Assembly: GCA_963576725.1 (NCBI GenBank)
Contig: OY755240.1
Coordinates: forward strand, 62,850,003 to 62,914,002
DNA: 64,000 bases
Reading direction: 5' to 3'
Origin: Azorinus chamasolen
Lineage: Eukaryota > Mollusca > Bivalvia > Cardiida > Solecurtidae
Both the position numbers and the translations under genes were made by a program. The stretch's first letter is position 1, and every line of letters begins with the position of its first letter. Positions 1 to 10,897 of this stretch are shown piece after piece. The notes beneath the pieces were generated by a model. The model was not told where the DNA came from, searched no databases, and saw only the letters and a program-made list of their open reading frames with translations.

Positions 1-724
1 TAGAGTGTAGATAGAGATAAGTCACAGCGTTTCAGCCCTTCATTTCCTTTGAGTAACAAACATAGTAGACGGAGATCATCATTTGAACACATGGTCTGAT
101 TTAGAACTGTTCGATTTGCAAATGTCTGCTTTTCGTTTTTCATCGAGTTACTCAGTGACTAATCTGGATCAAAGTTGATTTTTGCGCTAATGCGATTATA
201 GAGAGAATGGTTTAATGTTCTACCGTATCGAGCCTGCACAGAGTTTAGACCGAGATCAGTCACAGCGTTTCAGTCATGTGTTTGAACGCAACGTCTGGCC
301 TTGATCTATTCGGTGTGTACATGTCTGTTTGCTCGTTTTTGCAACCTGCTTAACCATTTTTTAAACACGACGCCTATATAACCTGACGTATAAATCTGGC
401 CTTTATTTTGAACGAGCTGCATTTTCATTTTGCGGAGTGTTAGTTTAAGAAATCTTTATTCTTTTGTCCAGTTCGGAAATTTTATTTTTGCATCAAACAT
501 TGCAGGTCCAGATTAAAGGACTCCTCCAGTGTTTGGCATTGTCCGTGTTAGTAACACAGATCATACACGGGTTAATGGTGATATAGCAATCTTAACCATT
601 ATCCGCCTTAGATGCCTACTGCATTTTTACACGTTATTTTGATACCATTATTTGTCTTGTTATTTATACACCTGGTGGTAGACATCTAGAATCCTGATGA
701 GACACCAATTTACTTTGTTTTCAG
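1..724. other. intergenic DNA with decayed repeat
   Basis: No coding region is supported. Positions about 1-130 and 240-330 share a diverged block (both contain CACAGCGTTTCAG preceded by a GAGAT motif), so this looks like an old duplicated repeat. The remainder is AT-rich with nothing recognised. Confidence 0.4.
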
Positions 725-769
725 ATGCTAATTACATCAGAGTAGACCTGAAGGAGCCGGTTGATGTTG
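725..769 (+). CDS. possible 45-nt internal exon, discoidin-like
   Basis: A TTTTCAG acceptor ends at 724 and a GTAAGC donor starts at 770. Only the frame with two leading bases is open; it reads ANYIRVDLKEPVDVG, with the remaining G split across the donor. The exon is symmetric, with the same phase at both ends. The pattern (aromatic, R/E-VDL, then a proline and valine turn) resembles the strand seen in F5/8-type C (discoidin) and fucolectin domains. That resemblance is from memory and rests on 15 residues. No partner exon was found, so it would belong to a gene lying mostly to the left. A chance open stretch between splice-like motifs is a real alternative. Confidence 0.25.
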
Positions 770-1295
770 GTAAGCTCTGTTTGCTTACGAATTATATACA
801 TCCGCGTGTAAGTTAATTGTTCTGTTTGTATATGCCTTTATAAAATGGAGCTAACAAATACTCTTACATGGATAAACAACAAATAAAAAGGGTTTACAGG
901 GACATAGATACACGTTTAGATGAGTCTGTTATAAGTGAGAGGACGTTACCTGGCTGAATCTTTGTTTCTGCTATATGAAGATATGTTTCTTTACGTCATT
1001 TTCATTCAAACATATTCATTCAAACAAAAGAATGTGCTTTCTTCCAATTACAGGTTTAAAGGAAATCACATGAACCTATATGGTCTGATAAAGAAAATCT
1101 ACTAAACTATGTTTCGTTTCATTCAAGTTTTGTATAAGTTACGTGTTTGTACATGTGTATCAATTTAGGTCAATGATTTATGGTGACCTAGAAACTAGAA
1201 GATAAAGGTTTAAGCGATCAATGTATAGAAGCAAACACAAATCGATTTGAATTCTACACGGACGTCAATTGCTTGCTTTGCATCGCAGCAGCACG
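770..1295. other. non-coding stretch upstream of acetyltransferase exon 1
   Basis: AT-rich sequence with no open frame of note. The last ~100 bases are the presumed 5' UTR or promoter side of the acetyltransferase gene. I see no clear TATA or initiator arrangement. Confidence 0.35.
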
Positions 1296-1331
1296 ATGTT
1301 AAGTTCTTTAACTTTGAATCAGAAAATAAAG
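1296..1331 (+). CDS. GNAT acetyltransferase copy 1, exon 1 (12 codons)
   Basis: This is the first coding exon of the acetyltransferase whose main exon begins at 5643. It starts at ATG 1296, encodes MLSSLTLNQKIK, ends on a complete codon (AAG) and is followed directly by the donor GTGAGG at 1332. Joining to 5643 keeps the frame in phase 0. The main support is the second copy at 28506-28541, which has nearly the same 12 codons (MLSSLSMDQKIK) and a GTAAGT donor. Conservation of both the peptide and the splice junction between two otherwise diverged flanks argues for a real start exon. The intron would be 4,311 bp. A further untranslated upstream exon cannot be excluded. Confidence 0.7.
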
Positions 1332-1509
1332 GTGAGGTTATGATTTTATTGAGGTTATGCATTCACTCTGTTTATTCGGCTAGACACACTTTGGCAAATA
1401 GATTCAGATGAAACTGTTCCTGAAGTGGCAGTAGTTGTTTCAGGTTATAGTCTTAACGCCTTCAACATTTCAGTCAAGTGCGGTCGTTTTATATGGTAAA
1501 TTCTGAAGG

Positions 1510-1760
1510 GTGGTGATCCTCCGAAAGCAAAAATTGCAACACAAAAAGAGAAAATTGCAGACTCGGTTTTTATGAACTCTGTTCATGAGCAGTAATTGAA
1601 AGTGCAACACTGCTCACGCCCCCTAGCACCGGCTTAAGCGGTATTCAATTTTCAGAACAAGAAGTACTGAAATTCATGATCTCGAAGGATCAGAAGGTAT
1701 GACAACACTGAGAATGAAGTACGGGGCGACGTTTTACGGCCGTGTTTTATACCATTATGT
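1510..1760 (+). mobile_element. 5' fragment of a pearl/Helitron-like element
   Basis: The sequence (GAAAATTGCAGACTCGG, then TGCTCACGCCCC and AGCACCGGCTTAAGC) recurs at 3821-3930 and, more diverged, at 9868-9995, where each leads into a tandem core. Here no core follows, so it is a truncated copy. It lies within the intron of acetyltransferase copy 1. Confidence 0.55.
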
Positions 1761-1817
1761 TGTTTCATGTTTGGTTTACATACCGGCTTAATCCTGAATG
1801 GAGGCTTTCAACCTGCA

Positions 1818-2049
1818 TTAACCCTTTACTCCTTGAATATTCATATAAAGAATAATGGCATCATAAAAACTGTTTCTATAATGGCAAAAGGACATTTTAC
1901 CATTGCATAAATAGTAAGATCAGATATTTATCATATTTATAAACAAGTAGATTAGACCCTGATCCGACGCCTCATGTAGGTGCCGTCTGGTCTTGGTCTA
2001 TCATGTTTGCATATGCAGGCGTAAAAGGCGTGTTTATGTAGCAAAGGGT
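1818..2049 (+). mobile_element. Family-2 TTAA MITE
   Basis: Left end is TTAACCCTTTACTCC. The right end is GGG followed by TCAC, a decayed TTAA. The inside has the family's arm motif around AGACCCTGATCCGAC and TGGTCTTGGTCTA. The central dyad is eroded. Family 2 recurs at least 15 times in this window. Confidence 0.6.
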
Positions 2050-2607
2050 CACCTATCCCAAACCGTAAACGTTTGGCTTTAAATAAATGAGTTATGCAAA
2101 CAGGATAGACTCAGATTAGACCATGAGAAACAGACACACACACAGACACAGGCTCCCAGACGAGTTTACACATGATAACTGAGTGAAAAATGTTTATAAA
2201 AAAAACATGTATCTCTATGCACTGGTCGTTGTATAAATGTTCTTCTGTGGACGCTGAGAAATTTTGGAAAGTTCTTAACGTGTGATTCCCTTCCATTTCA
2301 TTTTCCAAGAAGAATTCCATCGAGGAAGAATACATTATTTCTACCTTCTTTTGCTGACTTCTACTTCACATATTTAGGTTTCTTGAGTGAAAACATATTT
2401 GATTCTAACCTTACCCCGCGGTAATAAAACACGTCTTCTCGAATTACAATATGGTACAGTTATGCCTACTTTAGATTCTAACATGCTTTTGTTAACTATA
2501 GACCAGGTGTCATATCACACGCTTGAAATCAAGAAGCTCTTGACCAAGTGTCAAACAGATTGTATCTTGATGAGATGGCGAGTAACTGAGCGTCTCATTA
2601 TAGATCC

Positions 2608-2773
2608 CAGGGTCCATGCTTATAAAACTTTTAGCTGAGTCTGAGTTCGTTCTCAAGTTTTTGATTGAATCAAAAACGAATCAAAAGCTTGAGAACTCAA
2701 ATCTGACCAATCAAAAGCTTGAGAACTTGAGAACGAACTCAGACTCAACTAAAAAGCTTTCTAAGCAGGGACC
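2608..2773. mobile_element. Family-4 foldback element
   Basis: Imperfect long inverted repeat. The left side GGGTCC...GCTGAGTCTGAGTTCGTTC is mirrored on the right by GAACGAACTCAGACTCAAC...GGGACCC. The centre contains repeated AATCAAAAGCTTGAGAAC. A second copy lies at 50485-50625. No coding capacity. Confidence 0.6.
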
Positions 2774-3095
2774 CAGCTGTTTTAAAATCTGACTTTCAAG
2801 TCGAGGATTACGGAATAAAGGTTAAGCTGCACAGAACTTTTCTCCTAGACATTGAGAGAGAAAAGAGCAAATAAAAAATCCAAACTCCTTGACAGGAAGG
2901 AACAAAAAGAGTAAATGTAAACAACTCATCCTTTGGACATTGTCTGGGTGATTACAATATCGTGCCACTATTGCCTGAATGAAAGATTTTCAGACGCATG
3001 CATAAGACCGAAAATACACTATAGTGTTTGTGAAAGGGGCCATACCATTATTATATCCTATGTCATACAGACATTGTCCTAAAGATACATTGTCT

Positions 3096-3280
3096 CTTTC
3101 CTTCATATAAACGCATTTACACGCACCTGCAGAAGTCATCTGATCTGGGTCTACTATGTTTGCTATTGGAATTTGATAGATCTGTTTCTTTAGTTTCTAA
3201 AATAGCTACAATGTTTCAGCTTCCATATTTAATTTTAACTATTTTGTTCATAAATATTCAGTAGGTATTGAAATTTAGAA
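3096..3280 (+). mobile_element. Family-2 MITE, one-armed copy
   Basis: Contains CCTTCATATAAACGCA near 3100, GATCTGGGTCTACTATGTTT and the conserved tail around TTCAGTAGGTATTGAAA. The palindrome's first arm is missing, so the copy is deleted. Confidence 0.5.
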
Positions 3281-3820
3281 TATATATAGAACAGGGAAAT
3301 GGATAAAAAAGCAACTTTTTATCGAGAAATGTAACATTAAGTTATGTGTTACATAGATATGGCATAATATTGCACAGTAGACAATGTATATTTCGGTAAG
3401 TCCTCAGTTTCGCAAATGACATTGCAATAAGGAAAACCAAGAAAAAGAACGAGATGGCATATGTTTGCAAAAATGAAACAAAAAGAACAAACGTGTTTAC
3501 CTAAAATAAATTTTAAACAAGTTCCTGGTAATAAATTAAACAACTGTGACGTAATATGCCCATACAAAAAGCATCGCGTATTCTTTAAATTGACAGCCAT
3601 AAGCTCTCTCTTTTGCTCTCTCGTGGCGTTAGTTGTCGCGATTGTTAAAAGAATATTTCAGAAGTTAGTAGATTAAAGACAATGTTTCTGTTTCGTAAAG
3701 ACATGAAGCACGTAAATTGCAGAATGTGAAGTAAAATATTGAAATGACAAATCGTTGCAACCAAATAGTATTGCTTTAATAAGATAAGATATTTCGAAAT
3801 CAAAAATATATGCGAAAATG

Positions 3821-5008
3821 GAAAATTGCAGACTCGGTTTTATTGAATCTGTTCATGAGCAGTAATTAAAAGTGCAACATTGCTCACGCCCCAGCACCGG
3901 CTTAAGCGGTATTCAATTTTCAAAACGAAAAGGACTGAAATTGGTGATATCTTTAAGCACCAGAATATATAACAACTAGAAAATTCTATCTGTAAGACAC
4001 AGCGATGCCCTTGTGAAGGTGCTTGCCTAGCTGCACGTAAAATTCGTAAGTCATTTGATATTGACCTTCGGCTTGCGGACAGCATGGGCCGGGTGCATAA
4101 TGAAAGTATGGATGGTTTTTAATGTGTATATGCAATTCCATGCAAATAGCTACAGTGGTTAGGGAGATATAAGACGATATAAAAACTGTGACAACCAACT
4201 GCACGTAAATTCCCTAAGTCATATGACCTTGACATTGGGCTTTTGGGCAGCATGGGTTGGGTGTGCAATGAAAGTATAGATGGTATATAATGTGTATATG
4301 CAATTCCATGTGAATCGCTACAGTGGTTGAGGAGATATAAGACAATGAAAAAACTGGGACAACCAACTGCACGTAAATATGACAACCAACTGCACGTAAA
4401 CGTTCCAGTAATTCCTACGTCATTTAACCTTGACATTGGGCTTGCAGGCAGCATGGGTTGGGTGTGCAATGAAGGTATCGATGGTATTTAATGTGTATAT
4501 GCAATTCCATGCAAATAGCTACAGCTACAGAGATATAAGACGATGAAAAACTGTGACAGCCAACTGCACGTAAAATTTCCAAGTCATTTGACCTTGACCT
4601 TGGGCTTGCGAGCAGCATGGGCTGGGTGCGCAAGAAAGTATGAATGATGTTTAATGTGTATATGTAATTTCATGGCAATATCTACAGTGGTTAGGGAGAT
4701 ATAAGACATTGAACAAACTGACAACTGCACGTAAATGTGACAACCAACTGCACGTAAAAATTGACCTCGACCTTGGGCTTGCAGGCAGTATGGGTGGGGT
4801 GCCAAATGACAGCACAGATGGTAATTGATGTGTATGTGAAGTTTCATAAGTATAAGTATAGCAATTACTTACATATAACACTTGAAATAACTGTGACAAC
4901 CAACTGCACCTAAAAGCATGACACACGGACAGACAGACGGACAGACAGACAGACTGACGGACATGTGCAAAACATAATGCCCCTGACTATCGTCAACGGG
5001 GGCATAAC
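3821..5008 (+). mobile_element. pearl-like (Helitron-type) non-autonomous element
   Basis: The 5' end (3821-3930) matches 1551-1660. It is followed by about five tandem core units (4000-4920) marked by CAGCATGGG at roughly 4080, 4248, 4449, 4614 and 4787, spaced 165-201 bp apart. Then comes a GACAGACGGACAGACA tract (4925-4960) and a terminal hairpin of ATGCCCCTGA against ACGGGGGCAT (4974-5007). This order (unique 5' end, ~170-bp core repeats, tetranucleotide microsatellite, hairpin) is what I know of bivalve pearl elements and Helitron-like non-autonomous elements. The short open frames here are shadows of the core repeat. Confidence 0.65.
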
Positions 5009-5078
5009 AATTAGAATGAGTCAATATTTTCTCAAGCGAGTGATTTAACTTCCAAAACAATTTTTCTAATTTTCTGAA

Positions 5079-5290
5079 TCCCTTTCCTTTATATAAACGC
5101 ATTTTCGCGTATTTGAAACATAGTAGAGCCAGATCAGACTGCTCCCATCGGAGTCGTTTGGTCACGATCTACTCTGATTGCAAATGGAATTTTATGGATC
5201 CGTGTATTTAGTTTCTAACAGGCTACATTTTCCCACCGTCCACGTTTCATTATAATTATGTTAATGAATATTCAGTAAGTATTGAAATTT
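5079..5290 (+). mobile_element. Family-2 MITE, diverged
   Basis: Begins CCCTTTCCTTTATATAAACG and carries a degraded arm pair around CCAGATCAGACTGCTCCCAT and TCGGAGTCGTTTGGTCACGA. It ends in the conserved AATATTCAGTAAGTATTGAA tail. Lies in the acetyltransferase intron. Confidence 0.55.
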
Positions 5291-5642
5291 TGAATAAATA
5301 GAGAACAAGAAAAGGAATAAACAAGTGAACAGCTGACTGACAATTAATTTATTATTAAAAACAGACACCTTATAGAATGGGACATAAATTACACATGATA
5401 AAATGTATATAAATTTGTATCTTATATTGACTTGTGATTAAAAGGCACCCTTTAAAGTGATATAATTGAGAAGAGAAATTGGTTTTAATCAATGACGAAT
5501 ATTTGAGCGATGCTCTGATACTAATGCAGTCCTTAGACAATTATTTATAACAATTATAGAATATTGTTGAAGACCTATTATAATGATCTGTTTTGAAAAT
5601 TTACTTAGTAGTCTAACTTTATTATTATTATTTTCTTTGTAG

Positions 5643-6311
5643 GCGTTCGAGAAAGCGAGAGATGCTGCCAATATTATGGAAGGGAAACTTGTCCTGGTCA
5701 CTGAAGAGTATTATGATGATGCTCTTGAAATGATGAAATGCTTTGTACAAGATGAGCCTATGATCAAGTCCATTAACGTACAGTGGTCATCTGAATATGC
5801 TGAAGTGTTTATGAAGTGTTTTCGCGAACACCTCTCTCTGATGCTCATCAATTCCGATACAGGGGAGCCAATGGCTTTACGCACAATACGCATTGTCCGA
5901 TCTAGCGAGCCTGAAAGAGCTAAAGATGCGGATATTAAAAAAATAATGGCTTTCGTAAATCACTGCGACGAAAAGGCGGACTTTTTTGGACGAACCGGGT
6001 CTGATTCCGAGGCATTCCATTTCATGGGTCTCTGCACAGCCGTAAAATATCGACAACAAGGGCAGGCCACAAAAGTCTTCAATGTTGCGATACAAATGAT
6101 TAAATTGTTCGACCTGGAAAAAGTGTGCATAAAGGGCGAGGCAACATCAAACTACTCCAAGCGTATTTACGAGAAAGCCGGATTTGAGACTCTCAGTGAC
6201 ATTCAGTTCACTGATTATGTAGTGGGTGAGGAACAGGTGTTCTGTAATACTGGTGGCCACACGTTTATGAAAGTATATAACCTTATGATTAGGAAAGCTT
6301 ATAAGATATAA
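5643..6311 (+). CDS. GNAT-family N-acetyltransferase copy 1, main exon
   Basis: The exon starts after a T-rich stretch and TAG acceptor (5641-5642), in frame through AFEKARDAANI to the methionine at 5676, and ends at TAA 6309-6311. Joined to 1296-1331 it gives a protein of about 234 residues, typical of arylalkylamine/dopamine-type acetyltransferases. The acetyl-CoA motif RQQGQA (Q/R-x-x-G-x-G/A) is at residues 149-154 of the joined protein. A motif-B-like segment NYSKRIYEKAGF follows about 30 residues later. No signal peptide or membrane segment is seen, so a soluble cytosolic enzyme transferring acetyl from acetyl-CoA to an amine is expected. The substrate cannot be read from sequence. The paralogue at 49173 aligns throughout. 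I see no AATAAA close after the stop. Confidence 0.8.
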   Translation, partial: AFEKARDAANIMEGKLVLVTEEYYDDALEMMKCFVQDEPMIKSINVQWSSEYAEVFMKCFREHLSLMLINSDTGEPMALRTIRIVRSSEPERAKDADIKKIMAFVNHCDEKADFFGRTGSDSEAFHFMGLCTAVKYRQQGQATKVFNVAIQMIKLFDLEKVCIKGEATSNYSKRIYEKAGFETLSDIQFTDYVVGEEQVFCNTGGHTFMKVYNLMIRKAYKI

Positions 6312-6450
6312 TGATTTGTCTTCTCGTAAGAAATTTACCATCTAACAACCCAACAGATTCTAATAGAAAGCTGGACTAGACTCTGCGAACTAAATCCTTC
6401 CTCGTTTTCATTTTTGTGTACTCAAAATCTATACCAGGCCCCAAGGTTAT

Positions 6451-7127
6451 AAATGGAAAAGTAGTAAAGTCAAGCAGGCAAGGCCACATTCAAGACGCAA
6501 CCATTACCAAAACATCGATAGATAGCATCACACACACACACGCACGCACGCACGCACGCACATGCACGCACACACGACACGCACGAACGCGCGCGCACGC
6601 ACGCGCACGCACGCGCACGCACGCACTCACGCACAGACACACACACACCACACAAACGCACACTCAAACACGAGATGAATACAGAAAACACCAACAAACA
6701 CACAAGAACTAGAGACAAACACTCCACACATGAACAAAACCAAAGCACAAAGACGCAAGGCAAACAAAAGGAAGGGTGACAAAGAGAGTACCGCCTTGGC
6801 ACGGTCAATAGCAAAAACACCACCGGGGGTTTAAACCGGTTTACGGACGTCCTAACCTCAAACTTCTCTCAAAGTCACCCTAGCTTTACAAATAGTGTAA
6901 ATAAAGGTATCCCCGCCGGACTCACCCACAACATAGAAGATGATGAACACATGACAACATGTAAAACATAATATAATAACTGTGACAATCCGTCAAATAT
7001 GTACTCAATGACTTTGCTGAAGTCAGAGCACCTACAGGGAAGCCGTTAAGGGCACGACAGGGAAAAGTAATACATGAGTCTGGTAAGCTCATCCCGTGTC
7101 CGAGTTTAAGAGTATACCATCATAGAG
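6451..7127 (+). mobile_element. repeat A, copy 1, with CA/CG microsatellite
   Basis: Begins AAATGGAAAAGTAGTAAAG, includes a long CA/CGCA run (6528-6665), then ACCGCCTTGGCACGGTCA, the palindrome-rich TTTAAACCGGTTTACGGACG, and ends near ATAGAGTACT. Other copies are 11939-12458 (reverse), 16703-17248 and a start fragment at 61456-61519. It shares its central block with repeat B. The cysteine-rich reading frames on the reverse strand come from the microsatellite and are not credible proteins. Class unknown; a SINE- or LINE-derived unit is possible. Confidence 0.6.
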
Positions 7128-7310
7128 TACTACCCTCGGCCTGTCATCGCGCAAGCAAACAGGGAAGCGTAGCTACCGACTGTAAAAGGGTCGATAACCA
7201 AACATATGCAGTGCGTTGCAATATAATGGGATCGTAACCTTTCTTCTTGAATGTTTTAATGCGTTTTATAAACAAATCATGAAAATGGATATGACCCCGA
7301 ATTTTCCTAA

Positions 7311-7808
7311 AAGTACAAAAATCAGTCATGCAGGAAACACCACATACAGAACAAACAGTCGCCCGAACAGCAACACAAGGAAACAGCAAATGTACACAAC
7401 TATAAAAACATCAAGAGACGCACAAAGACAAAACAAACATACAACAGGGTGAAGATGGAAGTACCACCTTGGAACCGTCAGTGACAAAAGTCACTGGGGG
7501 TTAAACCGGTTTATGGGCGTCCAACCTCATCCCCACCCTAAAAGACAAACAGTGTAAATAAACGTATCCCCTCTCCGACTAATCTACAACAACTGCGACG
7601 GCAAATACAGTGGTAAAGTGCACGTATAACGAAAACATTTAAGTGAACAAACTGTATCCACCTATCGCTAGTGTACCCAATGATTGAGCTGCAAACAGAG
7701 TAACTGTGGAAAAGTAATAAAGGATACGACAAAAACTAAATAGTACAGATATCCGACGTTCTCCTTCCATTTCTTGATTTAAGATGTCGCCTTCATAGAG
7801 TACTAAAC
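7311..7808 (+). mobile_element. repeat B, copy 1
   Basis: Runs from AAGTACAAA to CATAGAGTACTAAAC and matches 24464-24964 closely along its length. It contains GGTCAGTGACAAAAGTCACT and GTTAAACCGGTTTATGGGCG, the block shared with repeat A. No transposase or reverse transcriptase is visible. Confidence 0.6.
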
Positions 7809-7863
7809 ATTTCTTGTCGGCGTACATGCAAAGAGGCATTTGATGAACAAAGTGAGAAAATGG

Positions 7864-8121
7864 TTATGTCCAATAATTTATTTTACGAAGTTTGTAAATC
7901 ACATCACCATAAAATTCAGGATGTGAAATACCGCGTCGCAGAAGTTTATAGATAACATCTCCATAAAAGTCTGGTTGGGAAATGCCTTGAATCAGTAACG
8001 TCCGTAGATTGCAATTATATTTACTAATGAGTGGTAAATTTCGATAATAAAATTTAGAAAACGTTTTCCGAAGTGTGTGATAGCAAAGTGAGGCAATATT
8101 AATTAACGGATCTGTACGCAT
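7864..8121 (-). pseudogene. retroelement ORF fragment with FYGD motif repeated
   Basis: An 85-codon open stretch contains CYHTLRKTFSKFYYR and then two copies of a ~19-residue motif, G-I-S-x-P-x-F-Y-G-D-V-I-Y-K-L. I recognise this text as recurring in invertebrate repeat-derived ORFs, but I cannot name the element family with confidence. No catalytic domain is present and nothing extends it on either side, so it is a broken fragment. The internal motif duplication is direct and visible in the sequence. Confidence 0.4.
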
Positions 8122-8826
8122 ATAGATTTTATCAGCCTCATCGTCTATGGACCTGAGACAGGAAAAGGGTAAAGACGATAATACTTGTTTGCTTCAGTCT
8201 AAGATCATTCTCAAACATCTGATTGGTCCGCTTTTGAACTTGGTTGAGAATGAATATTGATCTCCAGCACGGGACTAGATCAACATTATGCATTACTATT
8301 GTTCAATAGATATTTATGCGAATTACCTCTTATACAAGCAGTCACAAATTTGCATATTCTGTCTCAGTTCCAGATAAAGGTTTGTTGACTCTTTAGGCGC
8401 CAATGTCGTCTGTTGGCACCATTGAAAACAGGCGGCATCTGACCTTGGACTTCACTGTTTTCTGTATTATTTTAGCCCAAGCATACAGGTTTTTAAAAAC
8501 AAATCTTTTACTGATATATCTTTAATATTTAGTTTAAAATTATAATTAATATGAAATTATTATTGCAGACGACACTTTTAAATTTGGCACCAAAAGAGTT
8601 AAGTTCAATCGTATTCAGTTGTAATACCTATAGTGACGGTTGGTTTGTCTTCAGAAGCTAATAATATTTAGATAAACCTACGAACAGTTTGAAGCAGATT
8701 ATATATCCTTTTTACTCGACTCGTTTCAGATTATTAATCTATGTAACGAATGACGTGTTCAAGAAATCATATCCTTTAATTTTGTATGGTTTTATTAATA
8801 GATAGTACCGCGTCAAATTAACCCAC
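8122..8826. other. no gene seen; foldback trace
   Basis: The segment 8200-8280 holds a short inverted arrangement (CATTCTCAAACATCTGATTGG versus GTTGAGAATGAATAT) resembling a worn family-4 core. The rest is AT-rich without recognisable content. Confidence 0.35.
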
Positions 8827-9038
8827 TTAACCCACTCCCTTGACGCCTTTTGACGCATCTGTAAAAGTCACGTTTTGAAACCATTGTACTAAAATGAGCA
8901 ATTGCTCTTTAGCAAATTTTCTTTTAAGCACAAAACTACACAATTCTAAAAGTTTACTTTTCTCTAGTAAATGCTCCTTTTTGGTCGATTTATTCAAAGC
9001 GGTTAAATATAAAAGTAGCTAATGAGGGAATGGGTTAA
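8827..9038 (-). mobile_element. Family-1 TTAA MITE (reverse orientation)
   Basis: Flanked by TTAA at 8827-8830 and 9035-9038, with CCCACTCCCT and AGGGAATGGG ends. The centre (AAACCATTGTACTAAAATG, then GCAATTGCTC) is badly eroded, so the palindrome is no longer perfect. Confidence 0.65.
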
Positions 9039-9867
9039 TTAAACACAAATTATAAATCAAGCAGCAATTTTAGGTAAAGCTCCAGCTGAAACGATTTTGC
9101 GGCTCCCTGAACCTTGACCCTGCTGTAAATCTTGTTTTGATCTGTGTAGCAATCTTTCCTTCTTCCGATTCACCCAATCTTCCGAAACACTCATGAGAGA
9201 GTGTCATGACGCAGTAGTTTTAGAAACAGTGTATCTAATATCAAAAAGCGTGCATCTGTATGATGCGCCAAATAACTCGGCGTATCAACTGGATCCAAAC
9301 TGTTAGCAAATGCGACTAATGGCGGTTAGATAAGGGTAAACATATAAAAAGAAACATAATTGCCATCTTTGTGATGCGGTGTGTACACGCACTGTAAGAT
9401 GAAACTAAACTTGTCAAGACAACAAGAATCTTGCCTACCTTATAAATGCAAGCGTTTTGTGTTTTGCTATGCTTGTTTCCCGTCTTTAAGTGCACCGTGT
9501 GCATGCATAGTGTACTTACACACAGACATAGGAGCCTAAGAAGAAACATAACGACTTACAGTGAGTGATAGCCTTCTACTTGCAACGCGTGTTACAATAC
9601 CCAAACATTGCACCAATCATGTGCTGAAAAGAATATATCGCAAAAACTCACCGATGGAATAAATGCTGAGGAAGGCAAAATGTTCATGGACCCCTGTTGA
9701 CAATCTTCATAAAACTAATGATCATAATCAACAGTGTTGATTCAACACCATGTTTTATGAATTTCTTAAACATTGTAGAATATATTACTTTAATATTGAG
9801 TGGATCTATACAGTTAAATTTGCTTCACCAAATATAATAATATCTACGATAATAAGTTCTGATAGTA
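9039..9867. other. no gene seen; worn palindromic MITE trace
   Basis: Positions 9181-9330 contain GCCAAATAACTCGGCGTATC and AACTGGATCCAAACTGTT, resembling the core of the family-6 element at 55101-55306. The remainder shows nothing recognisable. Confidence 0.35.
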
Positions 9868-10897
9868 GGAGATCCTTCAAAAGCAAACGCAACAATGTGA
9901 AAAGAGAAAATAGCAGTTTGTTCCTGAGCATTTATTAAAAGTGCAACACTACTAATGCCCCCAAGCACCGGCTTAAGTATATTCAATTTTCAAAACCTAG
10001 CTAGAGCTATCACTAAAAGTGATGAATACCCCCGCACGACAGCTTTAATTGCAAATCCAAGTTTGGGACACCAACTACCCATGTAACAGGACCAAAACAC
10101 AAAAATACTCAAAGTTCAAGGGGAGATAATTCTGTAATGCCTTCAACTAAACATGAATACTACGTCTTGCTATTATATGAGAGTATTATGTATGGCAAGT
10201 ATCAATTCAATAACTTTCAAATTGAAAGAGGATTTTGCGACACCAAGTCCTCATGTTTCATGCCAAAAATTACTAAAAATACTCAAAATTTGAGGGAAGA
10301 TAATTCGGCAATGCAAAGTGCTAAACACACGAAAATTATGGCTTATACATGGTTATTATGTATACTACAAATACATTGAATAAATTGTAAACTGAAGGAG
10401 GAGTTCGCGACACAAACTCTTCATGTTTCATGGCAAAATTGCAAAAACGTACAAAGTTCAAGGGGAGATAAATAATTCTGCAATGCCTAGTAGTAAACAC
10501 ACGAACCTTGCGTTTTGCACATCTAATATTCATGGTTATAATGTATACCAAATATAAACTGCATAATTTTCAAATTAAAGGAGGAGTTTACGACACCATA
10601 TTTCATGCAAAAATGACAAAAGATACTCAAAGTTCAAGGGGAGATTATTCTGTAATGTCCAGCGGTAAACACATGAACATTGCGTCTTACACATCTACCA
10701 TTCCTGGTTATTATGTACCAGTATACCAAATATAAGTCCAATAACATTAAAACTGAAGGAGGAGATCGCGACACAAACTACCCATGTTCAAATGCAGACG
10801 GACGGACTGACTAACCGCCCGCCCTACCGACCGACCATTTGACTGACCGACCGCCTGACAGGGTGATTCCAGTAAACCCCTTTAAACGGGTATACAA
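9868..10897 (+). mobile_element. pearl-like element with four ~170-bp core units
   Basis: The 5' end resembles 1510-1680. Core units are marked by ACTCAAAGTTCAAGGGGAGA at about 10107, 10277, 10449 and 10622 (period near 170). A GACGGACGGACTGACT/CGACCGACC tract follows at 10796-10856, with a terminal hairpin GTAAACCCC/GGGTATAC at 10871-10895. The architecture matches 3821-5008 although the core sequence differs. Confidence 0.65.

Noticed and set aside
4119..5165. Overlapping histidine-rich reverse ORFs
   Set aside because: They are shadows of the pearl tandem core units (repeating GIAYTH-like words).
6470..6823. Cysteine/valine-rich reverse-strand ORF, also seen at 12176 and 16661
   Set aside because: It is the translation of repeat A and its CA/CG microsatellite.
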